DNA of 64,000 nucleotides from an uncultured Eubacterium sp. (GTDB taxonomy: Bacteria; Bacillota; Clostridia; Lachnospirales; Lachnospiraceae). The DNA is taken from the NCBI GenBank assembly GCA_910586225.1, contig CAJUIL010000018.1, forward strand, positions 1 to 64,000, written 5' to 3'. This document shows positions 8,584 to 16,236 of the stretch, piece after piece; the stretch's first letter is position 1, and every line of letters begins with the position of its first letter. The notes beneath the pieces were generated by a model, which worked only from the letters and a program-made list of their open reading frames with translations, made no database searches and was not told the origin of the DNA. A program made the translations under genes and the position numbers.

Positions 8584-9591
8584 ATGAAGAATCCACTCAG
8601 AAAACTGTGCTGCCTTCTGCTTGCTTTTCTGCTTTTCGCAGGCTCGGCAGCCGTAACTCCGGTATCCGTAAATGCCGAGATCAAAAATATTGTTAAATCA
8701 GAAACTTGGGAAACCGCAACCGCAGGCGTTCCTGTTACGAAAGATTTTACCATTCCGGTTTCCGGTTCAGAGGTGCTTCTGCTTGTCGGTGTACAGGCTC
8801 CTACCGCCTTTACGATGATGATCTTCAACAGTGAAGATTTGGAAATCGATTCCATCCGGGTCACCGAAAAGGATTCCTCCTGGCTCACGGACAATAATGG
8901 CGTTTATGCAAACGGTTATTCAAACATATTCCAGGCTGGAGACTACCATCTTTCCGTTACCTTTGATGCCGATACCGCTTTCCAGTTTGCAGTAGTAGCC
9001 GATGAACCGGAAGCTGTCATCAGCAATACCGTACTGACGATCACCGCAGGCTTTAGCAAAAATCTGAGCGTCAAAGATAACACTGGCACAGTAAAATGGA
9101 AATCCAGCAAGAATTCCATTGCTACGGTGGACCAAAACGGTAAAGTTACCGCTAAAAAAGCAGGCAAATGTACAATTACCGCCTCTGTGGACGGTAAGAA
9201 TCTAAAATGCACCGTTACGGTAAAAAACAACAAATATTCAGCCGAAAAGCTCACAAACAGCGAGATCCCATATGGCAAGGCAAGCTGGGAGGCGTACAGC
9301 GCTTCCTATAACGACAAGGGCGACCTGGTCATTAAATTCCGCATGATCAATAACTGCGGGCACTACTCAGAATATTTGAAAAATCTGAGCGTTAAAGTAA
9401 AAACCGCAAAAGGCTCTACAGTCGCTACATACAAAGAAAAGAAAAAAACGCTGTACGTTTCCGACCAAAGCTACAAGGATTTCAGCATCACGATCCCGAA
9501 ATCCAGCTTAAAGGTGAAAAAACCGGTTGATCTTAGAAACGCATCGATCATCACAGACGGAAGCTACGGTTATGTTTATTACACTTACTAA
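8584..9591 (+). CDS. Secreted Big2 (bacterial Ig-like) domain protein
   Basis: A 335-residue exported protein of unknown function. It starts with a clear Sec signal peptide (basic MKNPLRK, a hydrophobic core, cleavage likely after VNA near residue 32). An N-terminal beta domain (about 35-145) may be a pre-peptidase or jelly-roll type fold. A Big2 module follows at about 150-220 with the diagnostic VKWKSSKNSIATVDQNGKVTAKKAG pattern (quoted in part: WKSS...IATVD..GKVTA..AG). The C-terminal domain (about 225-335) is a further beta-rich region typical of Lachnospiraceae surface proteins. There is no LPXTG anchor or transmembrane tail, so it is probably secreted or loosely cell-associated. GAAAGGGGAACTT precedes the start. 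Confidence 0.8.
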   Translation: MKNPLRKLCCLLLAFLLFAGSAAVTPVSVNAEIKNIVKSETWETATAGVPVTKDFTIPVSGSEVLLLVGVQAPTAFTMMIFNSEDLEIDSIRVTEKDSSWLTDNNGVYANGYSNIFQAGDYHLSVTFDADTAFQFAVVADEPEAVISNTVLTITAGFSKNLSVKDNTGTVKWKSSKNSIATVDQNGKVTAKKAGKCTITASVDGKNLKCTVTVKNNKYSAEKLTNSEIPYGKASWEAYSASYNDKGDLVIKFRMINNCGHYSEYLKNLSVKVKTAKGSTVATYKEKKKTLYVSDQSYKDFSITIPKSSLKVKKPVDLRNASIITDGSYGYVYYTY

Positions 9592-9615
9592 GCTTTGACC
9601 AACCTGGCATAAATT

Positions 9616-9679
9616 CTCTTCTGCCCTGCACAGGTAACTGTTTCCATTCTTGTTACCTGTGCAGGTCCGCAGAAAAGAG
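9616..9679. terminator. Stem-loop between convergent genes
   Basis: A perfect 13-bp inverted repeat, CTGCACAGGTAAC (9626-9638) with its complement at 9652-9664, is extended by an interrupted outer stem (CTCTTCTGC / GCAGAAAAGAG). No good U-run follows on either strand, so its role as a terminator is inferred from its place between two converging genes. Confidence 0.5.
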
Positions 9680-9708
9680 TAACCATACAAAAACCTTCCT
9701 AACACATG

Positions 9709-9746
9709 AAAAATCCATTCGAAATCGCTTTGCGATGGAATTTTTT
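9709..9746 (-). terminator. Terminator of the lipoprotein gene
   Basis: An AT-flanked hairpin (TCCATCGC-AAA-GCG with a bulge, then ATGGA) is followed on the minus strand by GGATTTTTC and flanked on the other side by T6. It overlaps the stop codon of the lipoprotein gene and could act in both directions. Confidence 0.5.
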
Positions 9747-10407
9747 ATTTGTTCTTTCCGGATTTCGCGTTGTTACCTGTATTCTTATCAGATTTTTTTG
9801 CATTATCTGTTGTCTTTTTCTTGTTATCTGTTGTATTCTTCTTGTTATCAGCAGCATTTCCTTTCTCTGTGTCCGTTCCTGCTGTACCGCTGCCTATTCT
9901 GCCGGACGCTGCACCATTATTATCTGTCGTATCTGTGCTGCTTCGGTCTGTTGTAGTATCCTTTTTACTGCCGTTTTCTGTTGCGGCGCCTGTTGTGCCG
10001 TTCCCGGTCGTATCATCTGCCGTATCGCTTCCAGCTATACCATTCGCTGTATCACCTGCTGTTCCACTGTTTGTCGCATCGCCTGCCGTGCCATTGTTTG
10101 TCGCATCACCTGCCATGCCATTGTTATCATTCGTATTATTTGTGTTATTCGTATTATTCGTGTCATTGCCTGTCATATCATCCGTCAGGTCCTCTGCGCC
10201 GTCGATCACGTCGTCGCCCAGGTCCTCCACGCCATCCACTACATCGTCCACCATATTTCCACCGTTATCCGTGCCGTTCGTAACGGAATTTGTGTTATCA
10301 GTCTCGTTGTTCTGTGCCGCATTATCCTTCTCATCCTTTGTCGTCCCGCATCCGGCGGCTACTGTCAATGCAAGCGCCGTCAGAACACCTAACATTAATT
10401 TTTTCAT
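9745..10407 (-). CDS. Low-complexity Asn/Thr/Asp/Gly-rich lipoprotein
   Basis: A 220-residue predicted lipoprotein. The N-terminus MKKLMLGVLTALALTVAAGC is a type II signal peptide with lipobox VAAGC (Cys20). The rest is almost entirely Thr, Asn, Asp, Gly, Ala and Ser, with imperfect repeats such as NGTAGDAT, NSGTAGDT and runs of NNTNNTN, and a Lys/Asn-rich tail. No enzymatic domain is present; a disordered, acidic, surface-tethered polypeptide is likely. AAAGGAGATCACAGT precedes the start. The repeats make the opposite strand open too, but the signal peptide and ribosome site show which reading is real. The repeat numbers may vary between strains. Confidence 0.8.
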   Translation of the reverse strand: MKKLMLGVLTALALTVAAGCGTTKDEKDNAAQNNETDNTNSVTNGTDNGGNMVDDVVDGVEDLGDDVIDGAEDLTDDMTGNDTNNTNNTNNTNDNNGMAGDATNNGTAGDATNSGTAGDTANGIAGSDTADDTTGNGTTGAATENGSKKDTTTDRSSTDTTDNNGAASGRIGSGTAGTDTEKGNAADNKKNTTDNKKKTTDNAKKSDKNTGNNAKSGKNK

Positions 10408-10518
10408 ACTGTGATCTCCTTTTTACTATGGTATCATCATCCGGCGGCTGCCATTCCAAAAAAGGCCGGCTGCCGCGGCTGATACAACTATTGTCTCCAT
10501 TCTGCCGCAAACTATCCG

Positions 10519-10875
10519 TTATTTGCGCATCTTTGGCTGGAAAATGAGGGAAGCCAGATAACCAAGCACAAGAGCACCGGACACGCCCACCGCACAGGAC
10601 GTAAAGCCGCCCATAAAAAGCCCGATAAACCCATTCTGGTCAATCGCCTCCTTCATGCCCTTCCAAAGAAGATTGCCAAACCCAAGCAGCGGGACGCTCG
10701 CTCCAGCTCCTGCATATTCTATCAACGGCTCATAAATGCCGATCGCTCCAAGAACTGTTCCCGTGCATACAAGCGTTACCATAATACGCCCCGGAAGCAT
10801 TTTCGTCTTTTCCATTAAAATCTGAGCCAGCGCGCAGATCAGCCCGCCTACCCAAAAAGCGTTGATATAATCCAT
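10519..10875 (-). CDS. spoVAE: Stage V sporulation protein AE (SpoVAEB type)
   Basis: A 118-residue integral membrane protein of the SpoVA complex, which moves Ca-dipicolinate into the forespore and out again at germination. The sequence shows the usual pattern: LVGGLICA-like first segment, KTKMLPGRIMV, IYEPLIEYAGAGASVPLLGFGN, a KG-x-x-EAID loop, and a last hydrophobic helix ending in IFQPK. I use the ATG at 10875 because GGAGATACGAA precedes it; the reading upstream is shared with the leader. It is 60 bases after spoVAD. spoVAC, the usual third member, is not next to them. Confidence 0.9.
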   Translation of the reverse strand: MDYINAFWVGGLICALAQILMEKTKMLPGRIMVTLVCTGTVLGAIGIYEPLIEYAGAGASVPLLGFGNLLWKGMKEAIDQNGFIGLFMGGFTSCAVGVSGALVLGYLASLIFQPKMRK

Positions 10876-10935
10876 TTCGTATCTCCTTTCTTTTTCCTGC
10901 ATCCGTACAAAAAGCGCTTTTCAATACCGCTTTCC

Positions 10936-11949
10936 TTACCCGGCATACTCGATCACGACTCCATGTGCGGTACCCGGTACATTCTGGCCCTCGTTAAAGC
11001 TGACCTGCGAAAGCATCGCCCCGGTCGGTACGAATAAGATCCGTTTCAGGCTGCCTGACTCTACCTGCGGGAGGAAATGGGCGCTCAGCGTCGTCGCAGA
11101 GCAGCCGCAGCCGGAACCGCCGCACTGTGTATCCTGCTCTTCTTTATCAAAAATCTCAATGCCGCAGTCGGTATGGTTGCCGCTGATATCATATCCCTCG
11201 TCCTTTACAAGCTTCCATAAAATTTCCTGCCCGACGTACCCAAGGTCTCCGGTAATGATCTTATCATAATCACTCGGCTTGCGGCTGAAATCCTTAAAAT
11301 TCTGAACGATCAGCTTTGCGGCTGCCGGAGCCATCGCCGCACCCATATTCATCGAATCCCGGATCCCATAATCGGTGATCACGCCCGTCGTGACCCCTGT
11401 AATTTTTGCCTTACCGCCGTTTTTCCCAAGCACAAACGCACCGCTGCCCGTGACCGTCCAAGTCGCTGATAACGGACGCTGATTGGCATACTCCACCGGA
11501 AAGCGGAACTGCTTTTCCGCGCTTGCAAAATGACTGGACGTGATCGCCATCACATGATCCGCATACCCTGCTGCCACGCACATCGCACCCAGGGACAGCG
11601 CCTCCCCGCAGGTCGAACAGGCCCCGTACAGGCCAAACAGCGGAATTTCATAATTCATCAGCCCAAAAGACGTCGCTATCGTCTGTCCGAGCAGGTCGCC
11701 CGCAAAAATATAGCGGATGTCAGACGGCTCTAAAGAAGCTTTGCCCATAGCAAGGGCAGCCGCCTCCTTTTGCATGGTACTTTCTGATTCCTCCCAGGTA
11801 TCCTCGCCAAACTTATCGCTGCTGCATACCATATCAAATAGCTTACCAAGCGGCCCTTCTCCCTCCTTCTTCCCTACCACGGATGCGCTGCTTAAAATAA
11901 AAGGAGCCTCCGCAAACTGGAGGCTCTGACTTCCCATCTGCTGTGTCAT
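10936..11949 (-). CDS. spoVAD: Stage V sporulation protein AD
   Basis: A 337-residue thiolase-fold protein that binds dipicolinic acid and works with SpoVAC/SpoVAE in the forespore inner membrane. Recognisable segments include GPLGKLFD, a conserved GDLLGQ, the GLYGACSTCGEAL motif at the position of the thiolase nucleophile region, SSHFASAEKQFR-P-EY, and a Cys-rich QCGGSGCGCSA loop near the C-terminus. The start at 11949 follows AAAGGAGAATCAGT. It directly precedes spoVAE and indicates that the organism sporulates. Confidence 0.93.
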   Translation of the reverse strand: MTQQMGSQSLQFAEAPFILSSASVVGKKEGEGPLGKLFDMVCSSDKFGEDTWEESESTMQKEAAALAMGKASLEPSDIRYIFAGDLLGQTIATSFGLMNYEIPLFGLYGACSTCGEALSLGAMCVAAGYADHVMAITSSHFASAEKQFRFPVEYANQRPLSATWTVTGSGAFVLGKNGGKAKITGVTTGVITDYGIRDSMNMGAAMAPAAAKLIVQNFKDFSRKPSDYDKIITGDLGYVGQEILWKLVKDEGYDISGNHTDCGIEIFDKEEQDTQCGGSGCGCSATTLSAHFLPQVESGSLKRILFVPTGAMLSQVSFNEGQNVPGTAHGVVIEYAG

Positions 11950-12049
11950 ACTGATTCTCCTTTTTTCAGACGTCTTGCAGGCGGATAGCTCCACCTGTCC
12001 TTCGTCTTTCTTTATATCAGTATTCCCAGCAATCGGGATTTTATGCGCC

Positions 12050-12081
12050 GCGTGAAACGAAGCTGCCTTCCGTTTCCACGC
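12050..12081 (-). terminator. Stem-loop downstream of the SDR gene
   Basis: An interrupted inverted repeat (GCGTGAAACGAAG / CTTCcGTTTCCACGC) with a 4-base loop lies between the SDR stop and the spoVAD start. No U-run follows, so termination is uncertain. Confidence 0.35.
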
Positions 12082-12115
12082 AGCGCCAAGCTTAGGGGCA
12101 TCTCATCAACCGGAT

Positions 12116-12958
12116 CTATACGCCCGAATATGCCGCAAATCCAGCGTCGATCGGCAGTACCACGCCAGTGATCGCGCTTGCGGCCTTTTCGTCACACAGG
12201 AAAAATACGCCGCCTAAAAGCTCCTCACCATCTACAAACCGCGCCATTGGCGTTCCGGTTAAAATCTTATTGGAACGCGCCGTCGGCGTCCCGTCCTCCT
12301 GAAACAACAGCGAACGGTTCTGATTCGATACAAGGAATCCAGGCGCAAGTGCATTACAGCGGATGCCTGTCCCCGCAAAATGTGTCGCCAGCCATTGGGT
12401 AAAATTAGAAACCGCTGCCTTTGCCGCCGAATAAGCAGGTATTTTTGTCAATGGAGTATACGCGTTCATAGAAGAGATATTCAAAATACAGCCGCTCTTT
12501 CTGTCTGCCATATCCTTCGCAAAAATCTGCGTCGGGATCAGCGTGCCCTGAAAATTCAGCTGAAACACAAAGTCCACACCAGCAGCATCCAGATCAAAAA
12601 ATGTTTTCTGCCCTTGCTGCGCCTCATGATGATATTCGTTATCCGTCGTAGCCTTTGGGTTGTTGCCGCCCGCCCCATTGACAAGAATATCACACGGCCC
12701 AAGATCTTTGCGTACGTGCGCGTGCACCTCTTCCAGCGCAGCAGCCTCAAGTACGTTCGCCTTGTAGCCTTCACATACATAGCCCTCGCCGCGGCATTCC
12801 TCCGCCAGCTTTTTTACCGCCTCTTCATTTAAGTCCAGCGCAGCAACCTTCGCGCCTGCCTGCGCAAAAGCCTTCGCCATCGTGCCGCAGAGCACGCCGC
12901 CAGCTCCGGTCACTACTACTACTTTTCCTGAAAAATCAATGTTTAATGGTAAATTCAT
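12116..12958 (-). CDS. SDR oxidoreductase, D-mannonate oxidoreductase (fructuronate reductase)-like
   Basis: A 280-residue classical short-chain dehydrogenase. The Rossmann motif VVTGAGGVLCG is at about 15-25, NGAGGNNP at about 93, and the catalytic Ser and Tyr-x-x-x-Lys are in ISSMNAYTP...AYSAAKAAV (about 155-175). The NGAGGNNPKATTD stretch and the substrate loop with LVSNQNRSLL resemble the SDR-type D-mannonate oxidoreductases of the hexuronate pathway (Bacillus YjmF-like). No other uronate gene is nearby, so the substrate is an inference and another sugar acid or polyol is possible. AAGGAGAAGGAAG precedes the start. Confidence 0.75.
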   Translation of the reverse strand: MNLPLNIDFSGKVVVVTGAGGVLCGTMAKAFAQAGAKVAALDLNEEAVKKLAEECRGEGYVCEGYKANVLEAAALEEVHAHVRKDLGPCDILVNGAGGNNPKATTDNEYHHEAQQGQKTFFDLDAAGVDFVFQLNFQGTLIPTQIFAKDMADRKSGCILNISSMNAYTPLTKIPAYSAAKAAVSNFTQWLATHFAGTGIRCNALAPGFLVSNQNRSLLFQEDGTPTARSNKILTGTPMARFVDGEELLGGVFFLCDEKAASAITGVVLPIDAGFAAYSGV

Positions 12959-13053
12959 CTTCCTTCTCCTTTTTTATTTTTTACCCTCAGTACGTCCGGC
13001 CGTACATAATCAGTTCAGCAAAAAAATCCAGCAAAATACGTGGCAGTTCCCGC

Positions 13054-13082
13054 TTGAAATATGGTGAATCTTGCCATATAAT
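13054..13082 (+). promoter_or_regulatory. Sigma-A-type promoter for aroC
   Basis: TTGAAA (13054-13059), a 17-base spacer and a consensus TATAAT (13077-13082) lie 80 bases upstream of aroC. It is the strongest promoter match I see in the window. Confidence 0.8.
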
Positions 13083-13162
13083 AAATAGTATCCCACGTCA
13101 GACTCTATTTATACACTAAGAGTAAAAGGAGTTTTTTAGCAAAAAGAAAAGGAAACGATATT

Positions 13163-14269
13163 ATGTCAGGTTCAACATTCGGAACAATTTTTAAAATCAC
13201 TACATGGGGAGAATCGCACGGCACCGGTGTCGGCGTCGTCATCGACGGCTGTCCCGCAGGACTGCCGCTATGCGAAGCCGACATCCAGCAATACTTAAAC
13301 CGCCGCAGGCCGGGCCAGTCCAGATTCAGCACACCACGCCAGGAAGCAGACGAAGTAACGATCCAGTCCGGCATTTTCGAAGGACGCACAACCGGAACGC
13401 CAATCTCCATGGCTGTTTTCAACAAAAACCAACGCTCCTCGGACTACAGCGAAATTGCGTCCTACTACCGTCCAGGCCACGCAGACTACACCTTTGACCA
13501 AAAATACGGCTTTCGCGACTACCGCGGCGGCGGCCGCTCTTCTGCACGCGAAACGATCGGCCGCGTAGCCGCAGGCGCCGTCGCAGCAAAGCTGCTGGAA
13601 CAAATGGGCATTCATTTTCTGACCTACGTCAAAAGCATCGGCCCCATAACCTGTGACCCATCCCTTTCTCACGCATCCGAAATCGAAAACAACCCGCTTC
13701 GAATGCCAGACGCCGCCGCCGCCGCGAAAGCCCGGCAATACCTGGACGACTGCATGAAAGCGCAAAACTCCTCCGGCGGCGTTGTAGAATGCATTGTATC
13801 CGGCGTACCTGCCGGCATTGGCGAGCCTGTTTTTCGAAAGCTTGACAGCGAGCTGGCAAAAGCTGTTTTTTCCATCGGGGCAGTCAAGGGCTTTGAGATC
13901 GGAGACGGCTTTGAAGCCGCAAAAGCAACTGGAAAAGACAATAACGACGCGTTTTACTATGATGAAAATAGAAAGGTCTGCAAAAAAACGAACCATGCCG
14001 GAGGGATCCTTGGCGGCATCAGCGACGGATCGGATATTATCCTGCGCGCCGCGTTTAAGCCTACGCCATCGATCAGCGCACAGCAGGAAACGGTGAACCG
14101 AAACGGAGAAACGATCACCATCCATGTCAAAGGCCGGCACGACCCTGTCATTGTACCACGCGCGGTCGTAGTCGTAGAAGCTATGGCAGCACTGACGTTA
14201 GCGGATCTGATGCTGGCAGATCTGGGGGCACGTATGGAGTATGTGCTGGATTTTTACAAAAAGCGGTAG
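13163..14269 (+). CDS. aroC: Chorismate synthase
   Basis: A 368-residue enzyme that removes phosphate from EPSP to form chorismate, using reduced FMN. The three family signatures are visible: GESHGTGVGVVIDGCPAG near the N-terminus, the GGGRSSARETIGRVAAGAVA region at about 114-135 (FMN and substrate arginines), and GGISDGSDI...RAAFKPTPSI at about 275-300. The length is typical. It is a single-gene unit with a good promoter upstream and a terminator overlapping its stop codon; no other shikimate gene is adjacent. Confidence 0.97.
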   Translation: MSGSTFGTIFKITTWGESHGTGVGVVIDGCPAGLPLCEADIQQYLNRRRPGQSRFSTPRQEADEVTIQSGIFEGRTTGTPISMAVFNKNQRSSDYSEIASYYRPGHADYTFDQKYGFRDYRGGGRSSARETIGRVAAGAVAAKLLEQMGIHFLTYVKSIGPITCDPSLSHASEIENNPLRMPDAAAAAKARQYLDDCMKAQNSSGGVVECIVSGVPAGIGEPVFRKLDSELAKAVFSIGAVKGFEIGDGFEAAKATGKDNNDAFYYDENRKVCKKTNHAGGILGGISDGSDIILRAAFKPTPSISAQQETVNRNGETITIHVKGRHDPVIVPRAVVVVEAMAALTLADLMLADLGARMEYVLDFYKKR

Positions 14270-14285
14270 TCCTACCGCTTTTTGT
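14256..14285 (+). terminator. Bidirectional terminator of aroC
   Basis: A perfect 14-bp inverted repeat (ACAAAAAGCGGTAG / CTACCGCTTTTTGT) includes the aroC stop codon. It ends in T5 on the plus strand and is flanked by T-rich sequence on the other strand, so it probably serves the converging minus-strand gene too. Confidence 0.85.
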
Positions 14286-14308
14286 AAAATGGTTTTTAAT
14301 CCAGTCCT

Positions 14309-14800
14309 CTAGTCCAATCCCAACGCTTTCAGCGTCTTTTTTCCAATTACGCCGTCTGCCTGCAGATCATGATCTCTTTGGAACTTCTTTAATGCTTTTT
14401 TACTTTTCGACCCCATGATCCCGTCAGCAGTCCCGCATTCATATCCGAGCCTGTTCAGCTTTTTTTGAACCTTTTTAACAGTACTGCTGCTTACGGCAGC
14501 ACTTCGTCTTGAAGTGCCTGCTCCTTGGCTCGCTGCGCCTCCCGCGGCAGAAGAAGCGCTGTCTGTATAAGGACAGACACCATTTTCATGCAAATGCGCC
14601 GGATAACCGCCGCAATGATAATGATAGCTGCCAAGCCCGCTGGCATTACGGTTATCCCTGTGCCCTCCGTTGCTGTCCGTCCTGCCGGAATGCGCCTGCG
14701 CGACCATCCTGGCAGACTGACTCCCTGCAGAAGCGACCGGTGTAAAGATCATCATACCAGCAAGCGAAGCTGCCAGCAGACTGCGTGTTATTCGTTTCAT
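14309..14800 (-). CDS. Secreted YHYH-domain protein with peptidoglycan-binding domain
   Basis: A 163-residue exported protein. A Sec signal peptide (MKRITRSLLAA, hydrophobic core, cleavage near VASAG) is followed by the GLGSYHYHCGGYPAHLH-x-NGVCPY motif (His/Cys-rich YHYH domain, possibly metal-binding) at about 55-80. An Ala/Ser linker and a C-terminal PG_binding_1 domain (about 105-163; VQKKLNRLGY, ADGIMGSKSKKALKKFQ, DGVIGKKTLKALG) complete it. The start at 14800 follows GGGAGGGAGATTT. The combination suggests a wall-attached accessory protein; function unknown. Confidence 0.8.
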   Translation of the reverse strand: MKRITRSLLAASLAGMMIFTPVASAGSQSARMVAQAHSGRTDSNGGHRDNRNASGLGSYHYHCGGYPAHLHENGVCPYTDSASSAAGGAASQGAGTSRRSAAVSSSTVKKVQKKLNRLGYECGTADGIMGSKSKKALKKFQRDHDLQADGVIGKKTLKALGLD

Positions 14801-14850
14801 AAATCTCCCTCCCATTTATTGTTATAATCTGATTATAACGGATTTCGTCA

Positions 14851-14892
14851 GAAAAAAATACCGGGATTATCGACAAAATAGGATATCCCGGT
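14851..14892 (-). terminator. Terminator at the 3' end of the polysaccharide cluster
   Basis: ACCGGGAT (14860-14867) pairs with ATCCCGGT (14885-14892), and on the minus strand the stem is followed by a run of T7. It lies about 30 bases after the last gene of the cluster (flippase) and before the YHYH gene, so it marks the end of the long minus-strand unit. Confidence 0.75.
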
Positions 14893-14922
14893 TTATCTAT
14901 TATTCACAAGCCATATAAATCC

Positions 14923-16218
14923 TTACGCAACGATCCCTTCATCTTTCCGCAGCGCATCCTTTATCTCCCGCCTGCACAAACTACCAAAGCCGCCTGCCAG
15001 CACGCTCATCAAAAACGTATAAAATACAGCCGCCCCCATAACCCCAAAATACTTCACAACCGTATCCATAAACAAAAAAGCAGGCATCGACGCCGCACCA
15101 TAAGCATAGAGCAGCAGCTTCTGCCTGCGCATGATCGTAAGCAGCACGCAAAAATACCCGGTATACGCTAACATCCCGCCGCTGAACACAAGCAAAAGCA
15201 GCTCGTTTCGATAAGCGCGCAAATCCGCGTGGTACAAAAACGACAATACCGGGATCCCACAGACATAAGCCCCAAACACGCATACCGCCGTCAGTCCGCA
15301 CAGTATGAAACACTGTTTTACCGCCCTCCTTCGAAAGCTTGCCACTCTCCCTTCCTTCCATTCGAGGGCTGTCTTTACAAGCGTCGGCTGGTAAATAAAG
15401 CCATTTAAAAGCCCGATCACAAACACCGGCATCGCAACAAATCCATAACAAGCCTGCACCTCTTGCGGCAGATGTCGGTCAATCGCGTATTTCGGCGCAT
15501 TTGTGACATAAAATGAAAAAAAAGACACCGCAGCAAGCGGCGCGCAGTCCCGCAAAATCCACCAGACTGCCTGCCACCGCACCGGCGCCAGCTTTTCATG
15601 GAACCCTAAAAAAGCAGCCGTATTAAAGATCAAAAAAGCAGCCAGGCATACAACAGCTCCTACAACAGACGCAGCTGCCAAGCCTTTCCCTGCAGCCAGC
15701 AGACCTGCAACTGCGGCTAGGATCAGCAGCCAGCGGATCAAAAACACTTTTGCTCCGGTATCCAGCGACTGTCTTTGCTGATACAAGCCCCAGAAAACAT
15801 CCTCCACAGACTCTATGGTATAGATAATGCAGATCGCTGCGACGACTGCCACTTTCTGTCCGCTGTATCCCATTGCATACGTTCCGTACAGCAAATACCC
15901 GGCGGTTGTAAGCAGCATCAGGGCCGACGTAAGTACCCTCGTCCAAAAATAATCAGCAAAAGAAAACTGCCCTTTCACATCCGTAGCCTGGTAAGCACGA
16001 ACGCCAAACTTCCCTATCGTCATCATCAAATTGCCAACCGCAAACGCAACTGATAAGATTCCGGCTTCCAGCATACCGTCCGTACGGGTCACTACCATAG
16101 ATAAGATCACGGACTCCCCGGCATTGACCAGACCCGCGGCGGAGTTCCAAAGATACCCGTTTCCAGATTTTTCTTTTCTATTAATATCATTGCCTATTCC
16201 AAGATTCAAAACATCCAC
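14923..16218 (-). CDS. Wzx-like polysaccharide flippase (MOP superfamily)
   Basis: A 431-residue membrane protein with about 12 hydrophobic segments and the layout of MOP-superfamily (Wzx/RfbX) exporters: an N-terminal LWNSAAGLVNAGESVIL helix, VAFAVGNLMMTIGKFGVRAYQ, and paired helices to the C-terminus. Such proteins flip lipid-linked oligosaccharide repeat units. It is the last gene of the cluster, 18 bases after rfbH. Its presence beside a Wzm/Wzt ABC exporter is odd; it may flip a different lipid-linked sugar. No Wzy polymerase is obvious. Confidence 0.8.
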   Translation of the reverse strand: MDVLNLGIGNDINRKEKSGNGYLWNSAAGLVNAGESVILSMVVTRTDGMLEAGILSVAFAVGNLMMTIGKFGVRAYQATDVKGQFSFADYFWTRVLTSALMLLTTAGYLLYGTYAMGYSGQKVAVVAAICIIYTIESVEDVFWGLYQQRQSLDTGAKVFLIRWLLILAAVAGLLAAGKGLAAASVVGAVVCLAAFLIFNTAAFLGFHEKLAPVRWQAVWWILRDCAPLAAVSFFSFYVTNAPKYAIDRHLPQEVQACYGFVAMPVFVIGLLNGFIYQPTLVKTALEWKEGRVASFRRRAVKQCFILCGLTAVCVFGAYVCGIPVLSFLYHADLRAYRNELLLLVFSGGMLAYTGYFCVLLTIMRRQKLLLYAYGAASMPAFLFMDTVVKYFGVMGAAVFYTFLMSVLAGGFGSLCRREIKDALRKDEGIVA

Positions 16219-16236
16219 CTAAGCTTCTTTGCATTC

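Noticed and set aside
9706..10414. Long open readings on the plus strand across the lipoprotein gene
   Set aside because: They arise from the low-complexity codons of the minus-strand gene, which has a lipobox signal peptide and ribosome site; the plus-strand products are implausible (Ile/Cys or Val/Pro/Ser strings).
13295..14140. 281-codon minus-strand reading inside aroC
   Set aside because: A shadow caused by third-position GC bias in aroC.
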